Below, piece after piece: positions 53,558 through 61,345 of a stretch of 62,404 bases of DNA. Origin of the DNA: Candidatus Gastranaerophilales bacterium (GTDB lineage: Bacteria > Cyanobacteriota > Vampirovibrionia > Gastranaerophilales > Gastranaerophilaceae); contig CALVCQ010000009.1 of assembly GCA_944326115.1 (NCBI GenBank), positions 1 through 62,404 of the forward strand. The letters are read 5' to 3'. The notes beneath the pieces were generated by a model that was given only the letters and a program-made list of their open reading frames with translations, did not search any database and was not told the DNA's origin. Numbering within the stretch: position 1 is the first letter of the stretch; each line of letters opens with the position of its first letter. The position numbers and the translations under genes are program-made.

Positions 53558-54000
53558 TCTTCACCTCTTATTTTTTGCTTCAGTTTTTTTCTTTCCTGTT
53601 TCAGTAATTTCTTTTGTATTTTTTCATTTTGCCACGGGTCATTATTGGGATTTACCCAACTTCGACTCGTAAAATAAAAGTTAGGGCAACTATTGCCTTC
53701 ATATTGCCAAGAACTTACTTTGTTCTGCCCATTTATCTCTAAAATTCTTGTGCAGTAGCTTTGAGTTACAGTACCAGTATAAGCAGAAGTTTGCATATAA
53801 ATAGGACTTTGATTTTGATACCAATATAGTAACTTATGTCCTGCAATATTTTTTTCATCACTAGGATATCCCCAATATTTAAACACAATATCGATATCTT
53901 CACCTTGCCAACTGTTCATTACACGACTCATGGTAGTTTCCGCATTTACACAATTTTGACAGATAAAAAGTATACACAAACTAACAAATATCTTCTTCAT
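53554..54000 (-). CDS. Exported hypothetical protein (SmpA/OmlA-like pattern)
   Basis: A signal peptide (MKKIFVSLCILFICQNCVNA, cleavage near 20) is followed by MNSWQGEDIDIVFKYWGYPSDEKNIAGHKLLYWY, which has the W-x-G-x-x-x-x-x-V-x-x-x-W-G-x-P pattern of small outer-membrane assembly-like lipoproteins, but no lipobox. Two further Cys may form a disulfide. The C-terminus is very basic. First gene of the NERD operon. Confidence 0.6.
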   Translation of the reverse strand: MKKIFVSLCILFICQNCVNAETTMSRVMNSWQGEDIDIVFKYWGYPSDEKNIAGHKLLYWYQNQSPIYMQTSAYTGTVTQSYCTRILEINGQNKVSSWQYEGNSCPNFYFTSRSWVNPNNDPWQNEKIQKKLLKQERKKLKQKIRGEE

Positions 54001-54129
54001 ACAAATACCTCTTTCTTAATAATATCATAAATAATTGTTTTTGCTTATATAGTAAGGCATAATGCTGTTATTGCTCTTTAGCCTCTCTATATTACTTTAT
54101 TGTATATAATTTAGATAATTCTTGTTGTT

Positions 54130-54250
54130 CGTAAAACGTTCGTTTTTTGAACGCAAAAAAACTGTGTCTAAATACGTTCGTAAAAGTTCGCAGCATATCT
54201 TTACAAACGTTCGTTAATGTATTGACATTTTACGAACGTTATGCAATAAT
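54130..54250 (+). promoter_or_regulatory. Promoter with AACGTTCGT operator array
   Basis: TTGACA (54222-54227), 17 bp and AATAAT (54245-54250) form a good sigma-70-type promoter. The motif ACGTTCGT occurs near 54136, 54171 and 54210, and inverted as ACGAACGT inside the spacer at 54232-54239. Such a set of repeats over a promoter suggests an operator for a regulator of the element. Confidence 0.6.
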
Positions 54251-54286
54251 AAGAATGTAAGGAACGAACAACGAAAGGCGGACATA

Positions 54287-54562
54287 ATGAGAAATCAAGA
54301 AATCAGAAAAACAGTTGCAGAATTACAAAACTTATATGCAGACATGGAAACTTTAAAGTCAATTATAGCAGAAAAAGAAGGCTTAATTAAAGACGAAATG
54401 GACGCAAGAGAAATCGAAACATTGGATTTAGGTAATGTAATTATTAGATTTACTTCTGTATTATCTAACAGATTTGACACAACAGCGTTCAAAAAAGATT
54501 TTGCCGACATTTATGCTTTGTTCACAAAGCAAGTTGCAAGTCGCAGATTTTCAATAGCTTAA
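54287..54562 (+). CDS. Small phage/plasmid-type hypothetical protein
   Basis: A 91-aa protein with an N-terminal coiled coil (EIRKTVAELQNLYADMETLKSIIAEKEGLIKDEM) and a C-terminal segment SNRFDTTAFKKDFADIYALFTKQVASRRF that I associate with small proteins of phages and integrative elements. Function unknown. It is the first gene behind the operator-array promoter. Confidence 0.65.
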   Translation: MRNQEIRKTVAELQNLYADMETLKSIIAEKEGLIKDEMDAREIETLDLGNVIIRFTSVLSNRFDTTAFKKDFADIYALFTKQVASRRFSIA

Positions 54563-54604
54563 ATTAAAGGGGGCTTATGCCCCCATATATAAAAGGAATT
54601 TAAA

Positions 54605-54799
54605 ATGGTTAATTTTGATGATATATTAGAAAAAATGCAGAACTGCTTAGGATTAGCGAATGCCCTCAATAAAGTTGCTTGGAATATTGATTTCGTACCT
54701 GCTGAATATAAAAACGACTTCAATAGTGTTTTAACTTTAACTGAATATTTGGAAATAGGTTTAATTGAAGTTTATAATTTGATTAAAGATGAGGTTTAA
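54605..54799 (+). CDS. Small hypothetical protein
   Basis: A 64-aa acidic, helical protein (ILEKMQNCLGLANALNKVAWNID). AAAGGAATTTAAA precedes the start. Its stop lies one base before the recombinase start at 54801. Unknown function. Confidence 0.55.
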   Translation: MVNFDDILEKMQNCLGLANALNKVAWNIDFVPAEYKNDFNSVLTLTEYLEIGLIEVYNLIKDEV

Positions 54800-54800
54800 T

Positions 54801-55436
54801 ATGGCAGAAAATAGAATTTATGCGTATTGCAGAGTTAGTAAGAATGACGGTTCTATGACAATAGACAATCAAGTCCACACAATAGAAGAATTCGCAAAAG
54901 AGAAAAAAATACATATATCAGCCTTTTACAAGGATGAATGTAAAGGCGATACACCAGTCCGTCAACGTTCGCAGTTGCCAGTTATGTTGGATAATTTGCG
55001 GTCCGGGGATACGGTCATCGTTGTGGAATGTTCACGCTTACACCGCTCTTGTAGCGGGCTTGAAGGCATTTATCGTGAAATAGTGGAAAATAAAGGTTGT
55101 GAATTTATCACTCTTGATGAAAAAGAAAAGATACTATGCACCAATGGTGCAAATGATGACCTTATGCAGATGTCTATGAAAAAAATTATTCTAACTGTAT
55201 TAGGAACTGTCGCCGAAATGGAGAAAAAGAATATCGGAGCTAGGACAAAGAGGGCTTTGGCGGAGCGGAAGGCAAAGGGAGTAAAATTGGGACGTCCAGC
55301 GGTCGAGTTACCGCCGAAATTTAAAGAACTTTATAAACAGGCATGCCGGGGGGATATTACTCATGTGCAAGTCATGCAAGAATTGGGATTAAAAAAAACA
55401 AGTTATTATAAACTGGCGAAAAGCCTTAAACCGTAA
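54801..55436 (+). CDS. Small serine recombinase (resolvase/invertase family)
   Basis: The start at 54801 has GAGG 6 bases upstream. The 211-aa protein has the catalytic domain RIYAYCRVS with nucleophile S13, the conserved ECSRLHRS region, and the long E helix (GTVAEMEKKNIGARTKRALAERKAKGVKLGRPA), then a C-terminal helix-turn-helix (THVQVMQELGLKKTSYYKLAKSL). It may resolve multimers or invert DNA of the element. Confidence 0.9.
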   Translation: MAENRIYAYCRVSKNDGSMTIDNQVHTIEEFAKEKKIHISAFYKDECKGDTPVRQRSQLPVMLDNLRSGDTVIVVECSRLHRSCSGLEGIYREIVENKGCEFITLDEKEKILCTNGANDDLMQMSMKKIILTVLGTVAEMEKKNIGARTKRALAERKAKGVKLGRPAVELPPKFKELYKQACRGDITHVQVMQELGLKKTSYYKLAKSLKP

Positions 55437-55439
55437 AAG

Positions 55440-55675
55440 TTTGTAGAGTGTTGAAAAAATTTGTCAGGCTTCTATCAAAATAAAAATCGAGGGGGTATAT
55501 AAAAGCTCTATGGGGGGGAACCCCTTGTGTAGCTTGGCTAGTGAATGTAGAACTTGTTTTGGTGTTACATACTTGTAAAACTCTTACACACCCACCATGC
55601 CTGTGTTTCAAACGTTTTAGAGGTGTAAGAGTCTTTTATTATAGGAGTTTGTAAGCTGTATATACGCCAGCCAAG
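55440..55675. other. Intergenic stretch with long inverted repeat
   Basis: CTCTTACAC near 55585 pairs with GTGTAAGAG near 55624, and a GGGGGG-AACCCC hairpin lies near 55513-55525. No gene is seen. It could be a terminator pair or a single-strand origin; nothing decides between these. Confidence 0.4.
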
Positions 55676-55897
55676 TTATTTATTTAGGCTCGGTAATAGC
55701 TTTTTTGCAATGTATGACTGATATTTACTATCGGTCTTTTGTAATAATGCTCTTGCCTTTTCCATTGGTGATAAAGGTTTCGGAACTTCGGCGGTCTTTA
55801 TAATATCATTGTTTTGTTGGTTTTCTTTTTGTGTATTGTTGAAGCATTCTTGTAATACTTCCAGTGCTATTTGTTCAACTAATTGTTTATAATTCAT
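55676..55897 (-). CDS. Small hypothetical protein
   Basis: A 73-aa protein: an acidic N-terminal helix (YKQLVEQIALEVLQECF), a polar N/Q-rich middle, and a basic end (KYQSYIAKKLLPSL). AAAGGAG supports the start. It is downstream of the rep gene in the same direction. Confidence 0.5.
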   Translation of the reverse strand: MNYKQLVEQIALEVLQECFNNTQKENQQNNDIIKTAEVPKPLSPMEKARALLQKTDSKYQSYIAKKLLPSLNK

Positions 55898-56008
55898 TTT
55901 TGTATATTCTCCTTTATTTTAAAATTTAATTTAAGGTTGTAGAAAGCCCAAGAAGGGGCATAAAAATATGATTAGGTAATATTTATACCCCTCGTTTCGG
56001 AACTTTTG

Positions 56009-56209
56009 CTATTCAAGGTCATAGTCAAGAGTATATGCGTGTCTAAGTGTTGGAGAGTTTAATATTTGTATCCACTTCTTTTTACATTTTTCCAATAGTC
56101 TTAAAAATGAGGCACGATTCAAGTATTTACCTTTTCTTTCCTTCTCTAAAAACTTCTGAAATTTTACATCTTCAATGAAGTTATAAGTTTCAACACAGTA
56201 TCTTTCCAT
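56009..56209 (-). CDS. Small hypothetical protein downstream of rep
   Basis: A start at 56209 (MERYCVETYNFIED) is preferred, with GAAGGAG upstream; longer readings overlap the rep gene. The 66-aa product is basic and helical (KFLEKERKGKYLNRASFLRLLEKCKKKW). Unknown function, maybe a replication accessory or copy-control protein given position. Confidence 0.45.
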   Translation of the reverse strand: MERYCVETYNFIEDVKFQKFLEKERKGKYLNRASFLRLLEKCKKKWIQILNSPTLRHAYTLDYDLE

Positions 56210-56210
56210 T

Positions 56211-57455
56211 TTATTTTTTCTCCTTCCCATTTTTGGGATTATGTAATACAAAAAATTCGTGTAATTTACATCTGTTTTGCAATAGGTACTTAACATCTTG
56301 GCTTGTTATATCTGTTGCATTCGCTGGCATGCATAATAAGCCATATTGCACGCCATAAGCCCGTAATAGGTTCAATAGCTTTGCAATCTCGCTTAAGCGG
56401 TGTTCATTTAATAGGCGTTCTACGCCTAGTTGTGTAAGTAAAGTGTCTAATGCTATTGTTATTTGTACAAAATTTGAAGGACAATTAACAATCCAATATA
56501 AGTAATTAATGAATGTTGCAATAATCGGAGCTTGCTTAGTTGGCGGTAATTGGCAATAATAGCCCATGTTCCGCCGTATGCGCTGCTTGATATGCTTTGT
56601 AATTAACGCTGATTCAAAAGTTAGCTTATCATCTATAATTTTGAATTTATCAATAATAGCGTGGTATTGAAGCTCTTTAAATGTTTCATTAATAACAACA
56701 TCTTTCCTTTTGTGTTTACCATGAAATGCAAGCCCCTTGCAAAATTGGGCATAATTAACAAGATACACATCGCAATATGTGTTATCAATAACAGCACTGC
56801 TGTGTGTCATAAACTGCAATAGGTGTTCAATTAGGATATGTGTATTAATTGATAATACGACTTTTCCGAGCTTTTGTGATAAGGCTAAAGGCATATTATA
56901 AATGGATTTGAACTTGTTGACTTGAAAAAAGTTATTTTTATTTTCTATAACCTTTTTTGCGGTTTCTTCAATTAAATCAAGGTTTTTCGGGGTTAATTGT
57001 GGTAATTTGGATAACTTATAATCTGCCCAGTCTGGGCATAACTTCGGCAATGTGTATTTATTGAATATAACACCTTGACAGGATGAAACACTTATTATTC
57101 CTTCGTTTTCAAGGTTTTCCAGCCTATTGAAAGTTGTCTCATCTGTTGATGCGAAATAATACACATACATGCCTGTAAGTGGCTCATAAGCCCACATTGT
57201 GGGTAAATTTAGCAGCTTGAAAAGCAGAGGATTGCACACCATGCAAGTGCAAGGTTGAGATGGATACATTAATCCCAAATATTGTTTGCCTTCAAGATAG
57301 TCCAAAACGCACGCTGTACTTGCGTTTTTAAAAACATTAGTGAAGGTTTCGTCGTCCAATACGACATCATAAACAAAACCGGGCTTCCTACCCTGATTGA
57401 GTTTTTTCTCTTGTTTCTGCCGATAATCGGCTGGATTAAATTGTTTTTTAACCAT
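56211..57455 (-). CDS. Putative replication initiator of the element
   Basis: The start at 57455 has GAGGA about 9 bases upstream. The 414-aa protein has no family I can name. Helical segments and a possible winged-helix stretch (TFNRLENLENEGIISVSSCQGVIF) occur in the N-terminal third, and a second (ITKHIKQRIRRNM) later. The call rests on context: iterons lie just upstream at 57847-57981, and its size suits a theta-type Rep. It could instead be another DNA-binding protein of the element. Confidence 0.5.
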   Translation of the reverse strand: MVKKQFNPADYRQKQEKKLNQGRKPGFVYDVVLDDETFTNVFKNASTACVLDYLEGKQYLGLMYPSQPCTCMVCNPLLFKLLNLPTMWAYEPLTGMYVYYFASTDETTFNRLENLENEGIISVSSCQGVIFNKYTLPKLCPDWADYKLSKLPQLTPKNLDLIEETAKKVIENKNNFFQVNKFKSIYNMPLALSQKLGKVVLSINTHILIEHLLQFMTHSSAVIDNTYCDVYLVNYAQFCKGLAFHGKHKRKDVVINETFKELQYHAIIDKFKIIDDKLTFESALITKHIKQRIRRNMGYYCQLPPTKQAPIIATFINYLYWIVNCPSNFVQITIALDTLLTQLGVERLLNEHRLSEIAKLLNLLRAYGVQYGLLCMPANATDITSQDVKYLLQNRCKLHEFFVLHNPKNGKEKK

Positions 57456-57591
57456 TGTATCATTCCTCATTTTAATTACGAACAAAATAAAATGTAATAA
57501 TTCGGTATTGCGGAAGAAAATTAAAAAGGTAATTATTAAGTTAATTACCTTTTATTGTTCGTTTATTGGAATGACCAAAAGGTCTTAAATG

Positions 57592-57736
57592 CTTGGGAAA
57601 GCTGGGATACCCAGCTTTTGTTTTAGTCGTCATTATAAAATATAATATTTAATATTTAGAATTAAATTGAAACATCCAAAGGGAGTATCCATAATACTTG
57701 GGAAAGCGGGTTTATCCAGCTTTTGTTTTAGTCGTC
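57592..57736 (+). repeat. Two direct copies of a terminator-like hairpin
   Basis: CTTGGGAAAGC...CCAGCTTTTGTTTTAGTCGTC occurs at 57592-57631 and 57697-57736. In copy 1 the stem is AAAGCTGGG / CCCAGCTTT, in copy 2 it is weaker; both are followed by TTTTGTTTT. They look like tandem terminators on the plus strand within the origin region. Confidence 0.6.
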
Positions 57737-57846
57737 TAATGAAAAATGAATATAAATAATCAATAAATAATCAATAGGTAAACAATAGATAGGAGCTTTT
57801 ATATTAGCCTCAAATACAGTCAATATAAGACTTTAGGGCTTTTAAA

Positions 57847-57981
57847 ATTGCAGAATGGTAACAAAACAATTGCAGGATAGTAACAATTTGATTGCAGAGT
57901 GGTAACTAATTAATTGCAGGAAGGTAACAGTATAATTGCATTATGGTAACGTGTTTATGCTCAAAAATTGCAGAATGGTTA
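57847..57981. repeat. Iteron array (putative origin of replication)
   Basis: Five copies of ATTGCAG-x-x-x-GGTAAC start at 57847, 57869, 57891, 57913 and 57935, a strict 22-bp period (two helical turns). A sixth starts at 57967, offset by 32 bp. The array lies 390 bp upstream of the putative rep, within a 560-bp gene-free stretch. This is the classic layout of an iteron origin of a theta plasmid. Confidence 0.85.
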
Positions 57982-58017
57982 CCAAAACACCTGAATTATT
58001 GTAGTAATGCAGCCCAA

Positions 58018-58266
58018 TTACCCCTGCATTAAATCATTAACATCAATATTATGTTCTCTAACATAATCAATAAAGCGTGCTTCTTTCTCGGTCAAGCGTT
58101 TTGTGAAGTCTAGGACTTGACCTGTTACACGTTTCCTGCCACTATTAGCACGAACACCGCCCCACTTAGCAACTGTCTTTTCAACTTCGGCATTTATCTT
58201 ATCTTGACGTTCTTTAGGTAGTGCTTTGATTAAATCATCATTAGTTATAATTTTAGGTTTAGTCAT
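58018..58266 (-). CDS. Putative antitoxin partner of the RelE-like toxin
   Basis: A start at 58266 has AAAGGAG 8 bases upstream. The 82-aa protein contains GGVRANSGRKRVTGQVLDFTKRLTEKEARFIDYVREHNIDV, which resembles small phage and plasmid proteins with a ribbon-helix-helix-like end. It overlaps the toxin gene by 8 bases and follows it, the toxin-first order seen in HigBA-type pairs. Confidence 0.55.
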   Translation of the reverse strand: MTKPKIITNDDLIKALPKERQDKINAEVEKTVAKWGGVRANSGRKRVTGQVLDFTKRLTEKEARFIDYVREHNIDVNDLMQG

Positions 58267-58591
58267 CTGTAAGACTCCTTTTATATCTTTCAATGTTTCT
58301 GACAGCTTGCTTCATATATCGCTTTGGGGCTTCCTGTGTCTTCTTCAATGTGATAAATCCGACTATTATAATCCGTCTGCGGTCATTATCATATTGAAAG
58401 TATGCACGCACACCTCTGGGTTTGATTTCATACAAGTCATAATCTAACTTATTGATATTCTTGTACTGTGTTCCCAGTATTTCAAAGGATTTAATCGCAC
58501 TTAAGATTTTATCTTGACTGCCTGAGTCTAATTCTGCGTATTGTTCCAATGCTTCTGGTGTGTATTCTGCGGTATATTGTTTATCTGTCAT
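58259..58591 (-). CDS. RelE/HigB-like toxin
   Basis: A 110-aa protein with the RelE-superfamily pattern: EALEQYAELDSGSQDKILSAIKSFE, then LYEIKPRGVRAYFQYDNDRRRIIIVGFITLKKTQEAPKRYMKQAVRNIERY. These toxins cut mRNA on ribosomes, and the conserved strand and C-terminal Lys/Arg/Tyr residues fit. Probably stabilises the element. Confidence 0.8.
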   Translation of the reverse strand: MTDKQYTAEYTPEALEQYAELDSGSQDKILSAIKSFEILGTQYKNINKLDYDLYEIKPRGVRAYFQYDNDRRRIIIVGFITLKKTQEAPKRYMKQAVRNIERYKRSLTDD

Positions 58592-58648
58592 TGTACCTAC
58601 CTATAGTATAACATGGTTTCGTTGCGTTTTCAAGATGTATATTAAGAA

Positions 58649-59068
58649 TTATATACGTTTATTCTTTGTTCTGTTCTTTATAAATTCAATGGTCTGCATT
58701 ATAAACGCAATAGACTCACGGTCATGTATTCCTAATTCTTTTAAGTTGTTTATTAATTCTGCTTGTACATTTCTTTCCGTATCGCATAGTTTGTAATCTA
58801 ATACTAAACCTAATACAAATTCCTTTGACATTCCTAATGCACGTGTCAATGCAATGAAATTAACCAATGACGGAACTTTCTTCTCTTTCTTTGTCGTACT
58901 CTCTAACTCAGATATTACACCAACGCTAACACCTGTTATCTTTGATAGTTCAGCAACAGTCCAACCATTCTTATTCCTTGCACCTTTAATCATTGTTAGA
59001 GCTTCTAAAGTAGAAGATTTAATGTCATCTATATCAATAATAGGGTTCTTATTTTCAGTTTTATCCAT
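58649..59068 (-). CDS. XRE-family repressor
   Basis: A 139-aa protein with an N-terminal helix-turn-helix (NGWTVAELSKITGVSVGVISELES) and a C-terminal helical region. It is transcribed away from the excisionase and integrase genes, with inverted repeats between them, as in lysogeny-type switches. GAGGTG precedes the start. Confidence 0.82.
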   Translation of the reverse strand: MDKTENKNPIIDIDDIKSSTLEALTMIKGARNKNGWTVAELSKITGVSVGVISELESTTKKEKKVPSLVNFIALTRALGMSKEFVLGLVLDYKLCDTERNVQAELINNLKELGIHDRESIAFIMQTIEFIKNRTKNKRI

Positions 59069-59172
59069 AATTACACCTCATTATAGAGATTACCATAAAG
59101 CATAATTACTTGCAATAATTATGAAGATTTAATTCATAAAAGCAAATAAAAAATTATTATAATTCATTATTG

Positions 59173-59245
59173 TGAATAAATATTTCGCAAATGTGTTGAC
59201 AAGGAAAAACACATGTGTTATAGTTATAATAGCGAATATTTAATT
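59173..59245 (+). promoter_or_regulatory. Excisionase-integrase promoter with operators
   Basis: TTGACA (59196-59201), 17 bp and TATAGT (59219-59224). The spacer holds the palindrome ACACATGTGT (59209-59218). A longer near-inverted repeat flanks it: TGAATAAATATTTCGC (59173-59188) and GCGAATATTTAATTCA (59230-59245). These are candidate binding sites of the adjacent XRE repressor. Confidence 0.7.
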
Positions 59246-59280
59246 CATTATAGTAGTAATTAACTGAAAGGAAAATTCTT

Positions 59281-59475
59281 ATGAACACAGCAACATTTAA
59301 TTCATTCGGCATAATTAGTATCAAAGATTTTGCTAAACAACTGGGTAAACCAGAAAGCACAATCAGAACATGGAAACTTAGGGGAGATATTCCCGCAACC
59401 TGTTTTATAACTATTGGTTCTACTGTGTTTGTTAAAGTTAATCAATTCATAGAGTGCATGGGTTTAACTGCATAA
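59281..59475 (+). CDS. Excisionase-like HTH protein
   Basis: A 64-aa MerR/AlpA-type winged helix protein: GIISIKDFAKQLGKPESTIRTWKLRGDIPATCFITIGSTVFVKVNQF. Position immediately upstream of the integrase suggests a recombination directionality factor. GAAAGGAAAATTCTT precedes the start. Confidence 0.75.
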   Translation: MNTATFNSFGIISIKDFAKQLGKPESTIRTWKLRGDIPATCFITIGSTVFVKVNQFIECMGLTA

Positions 59476-59488
59476 GGTAGGTACAGCA

Positions 59489-60529
59489 ATGACAGTTGAA
59501 AGACATGAAAATGGTAAATGGTATTGCAGGTTTCAAAGTGGTGTTGGGATACGACCACATAGATTATGTCGTGGTGCTACTACGAGAAAAGAAGCCGAAG
59601 CATTTGAAAATGCTCTAAAGTACAAGATAGAGCAACAAAAGAATGGTGTAATACCTAAAGACCAAAAGAATGTTTATTTTAACCGTCTTATTGAACTATA
59701 TAAGAAACATGCTAAAACTAATCACAAGAAGTATAAGAACCAGATATATTATCTTCATGGCTTGGAAAAGTATTTTAATAATGGTAAACCTGTTAATACG
59801 ATTAAACCAGAGGATATTCTAAAATATATTGAATACCTTAAAAATAGTGGGAAACGTGGAAAACGAAAGAACTCCAGTATAAACAGATTTCTTGAAATCT
59901 TAAGTAAGATGTTTAATTTGGCTATTGATAACGGTGAATTAACCGACAATCCACTTAGGAAAGTACCTAAATTAAAAGAAGATAATCATAAAATAAGGTT
60001 CTTAACCGACGAAGAAGAAAACAGATTATATGCAAGCATTGACCTTAAAGCACCGTATTTAAGACCAATAGTAACTACAGCCCTACAAACAGGAATGCGT
60101 AGGGGTGAAATCTTTGGCATGAAATGGGATAATATAGATTTAAACAATCGCAATATCTATGTATTAGACACTAAATCTGGTAAAAGTCGTGAAATTCCTA
60201 TATCAGATAAATTGTATAAAATATTACAATCTATACCGAGAATATCTGAATATGTATTTATAAACCCTAAAACTAATCAACCGTATGTGGATATTAAGAA
60301 ATCTTTTAATCTTGTAAGGGAATACGCAGAAATTAAAAACTTCTGTTTTCACGACCTTCGGCATACTTTCGCTACACGTATGGTAATGGCAGGGGTGGAC
60401 TTATTTACCTTAATGGAAATACTAGGGCATACCAACGTAACAACTACTATGCGATATGCTCACGTAATTCCGGGTAGGAAAATGGAAGCAATTAATAAAC
60501 TGGGAAATTATAACAAGTATTCCAATTAA
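59489..60529 (+). CDS. Tyrosine integrase
   Basis: A 346-aa recombinase with the complete active site: R204 (TGMRRGEI), K229 (TKSGKSRE), H288-x-x-R291 (HDLRHTFATR), H314 (LGHTNVTTT) and the nucleophile Y323 (MRYAH). A SAM-like core-binding domain lies near 60-160 and an N-terminal arm-binding domain at 1-55. It is 740 bp from attR and is expected to have inserted the element into tRNA-Met. Confidence 0.95.
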   Translation: MTVERHENGKWYCRFQSGVGIRPHRLCRGATTRKEAEAFENALKYKIEQQKNGVIPKDQKNVYFNRLIELYKKHAKTNHKKYKNQIYYLHGLEKYFNNGKPVNTIKPEDILKYIEYLKNSGKRGKRKNSSINRFLEILSKMFNLAIDNGELTDNPLRKVPKLKEDNHKIRFLTDEEENRLYASIDLKAPYLRPIVTTALQTGMRRGEIFGMKWDNIDLNNRNIYVLDTKSGKSREIPISDKLYKILQSIPRISEYVFINPKTNQPYVDIKKSFNLVREYAEIKNFCFHDLRHTFATRMVMAGVDLFTLMEILGHTNVTTTMRYAHVIPGRKMEAINKLGNYNKYSN

Positions 60530-60544
60530 GAAAGGAGAATAAAA

Positions 60545-60946
60545 ATGGAAGAAATTAATTTGTATACATTAGACATGAATAAAAGATATGAATTTATGGC
60601 AACGGTAGGTAAACGTGTTATTGATGAAATACACCCTAAACATTGGGGAATTAGAATACCAGATTATTTGAACAAAGAACGCATTATATTGAATAATGTG
60701 AAAATATTTAATGGTAATGAATATGTTGACTTTGAACCAGAAATTAAAATGGAGTTAGGCAAGCAATTTAAAACTACCTGTGAGTATGACATTATTACAT
60801 TTAACGCTCGTGTAGGTACTATTGATACTTATTGTGGGTGTTATGATGATGACAGCAGAAGCAATAGTTGTAATAGGGTTAGAAGATTAATAAGACCTAC
60901 CAAATTAGAAATTGTATCAAAAGCACCAGGCTTAGATGTTGCATAA
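60545..60946 (+). CDS. Hypothetical protein downstream of the integrase
   Basis: A 133-aa protein with AAAGGAG upstream, 15 bp after the integrase. It has a beta-rich middle (FEPEIKMELGKQFKTTCEYDIITFNARVGTID) and a short Cys cluster (TYCGCYDDDSRSNSC). A terminator follows at 60971. No family recognised. Confidence 0.6.
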   Translation: MEEINLYTLDMNKRYEFMATVGKRVIDEIHPKHWGIRIPDYLNKERIILNNVKIFNGNEYVDFEPEIKMELGKQFKTTCEYDIITFNARVGTIDTYCGCYDDDSRSNSCNRVRRLIRPTKLEIVSKAPGLDVA

Positions 60947-60970
60947 GTTTTATTCTGATGTAGTATTACT

Positions 60971-61000
60971 AGCCACTCTATTATAGGGTGGCTTTTCTTT
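60971..61000 (+). terminator. Terminator after the integrase operon
   Basis: Stem AGCCAC / GTGGCT with an AT-rich loop, followed by TTTTCTTT. Confidence 0.7.
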
Positions 61001-61152
61001 ATGTATACAATATTCATTCAATCCTTAGTATAATAACCTTTTGAAAATCTATATAAATCTACAACGAACACAACTCATTATAATAGTTTATAATTCATAA
61101 GAACAGTATTTAATTCAAATCAGAAAGTGGACACAATATGGACATAAAAATA

Positions 61153-61226
61153 TAGCTGGGGGGAGACTCGAACTCCCAACCTTACGGGTATGAGCCGTAC
61201 ACTCTCACCAGTTGAGCTACCCAGCC
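61153..61226 (-). tRNA. Intact tRNA-Met (anticodon CAT) carried by the element
   Basis: A 74-nt cloverleaf: acceptor GGCTGGG / CCCAGCT (one G-U pair), D arm GCTC...GAGT, anticodon arm TACGG-CTCATAC-CCGTA, T arm GGGAG-TTCGAGT-CTCCC. No CCA is encoded. It lacks the GGG/CCC anticodon stem of initiators, so it is an elongator type (or a lysidine-modified tRNA-Ile). It lies inside the element, between the integrase and attR, and has the same 13-bp core (61185-61197). Confidence 0.93.
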
Positions 61227-61271
61227 ATTTAATAAATTCTATTTAGTTGTCAATTCTGGCTTTAGGTCTCA

Positions 61272-61313
61272 CGGGTATGAGCCGAGCGCTCTGACCAACT
61301 GAGCTACTATGCC
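61272..61313 (-). tRNA. 5' half of the split tRNA-Met; attachment site attR
   Basis: The strand reads GGCATAG-TA-GCTC-AGTTGGTCA-GAGC-G-CTCGG-CTCATAC-CCG and then stops matching a tRNA. GGCATAG pairs with CTATGCT of the 3' half at 52311-52317, and CTCGG with CCGGG. The core CGGGTATGAGCCG lies at 61272-61284. Confidence 0.9.
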
Positions 61314-61345
61314 ATTTTTTTGTTTTGTATTCAATTTTCATGTTC

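Larger units (their letters stand above)
52342..61284. mobile_element. 8.9-kb integrative element inserted in tRNA-Met
   Basis: It is bounded by the 13-bp core repeats inside the two halves of a tRNA-Met. It encodes a tyrosine integrase and excisionase at its right end, an XRE repressor, a RelE-like toxin pair, a putative Rep with iterons, a serine recombinase and cargo with a NERD protein. TGGACACAATATGGACAT occurs as a direct repeat near both ends (52439-52456, 61128-61145) and GAATTAAATACT as an inverted pair (52403-52414, 61105-61116), as expected of integrase arm sites. No relaxase or capsid gene is seen, so it resembles a plasmid-like or satellite element. Confidence 0.85.

Noticed and set aside
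54801-55436. IS element around the serine recombinase
   Set aside because: No flanking inverted repeats or target duplications are visible, and the gene is in line with two element genes upstream.
57847-57981. CRISPR-like short repeats
   Set aside because: 15-bp repeats with a strict 22-bp period and 7-bp spacers are too short; they fit iterons.
61153-61226. The intact tRNA-Met as the original integration target
   Set aside because: Its acceptor GGCTGGG does not pair with the 3' half at 52311-52317 (CTATGCT), whereas GGCATAG at 61307-61313 pairs perfectly.
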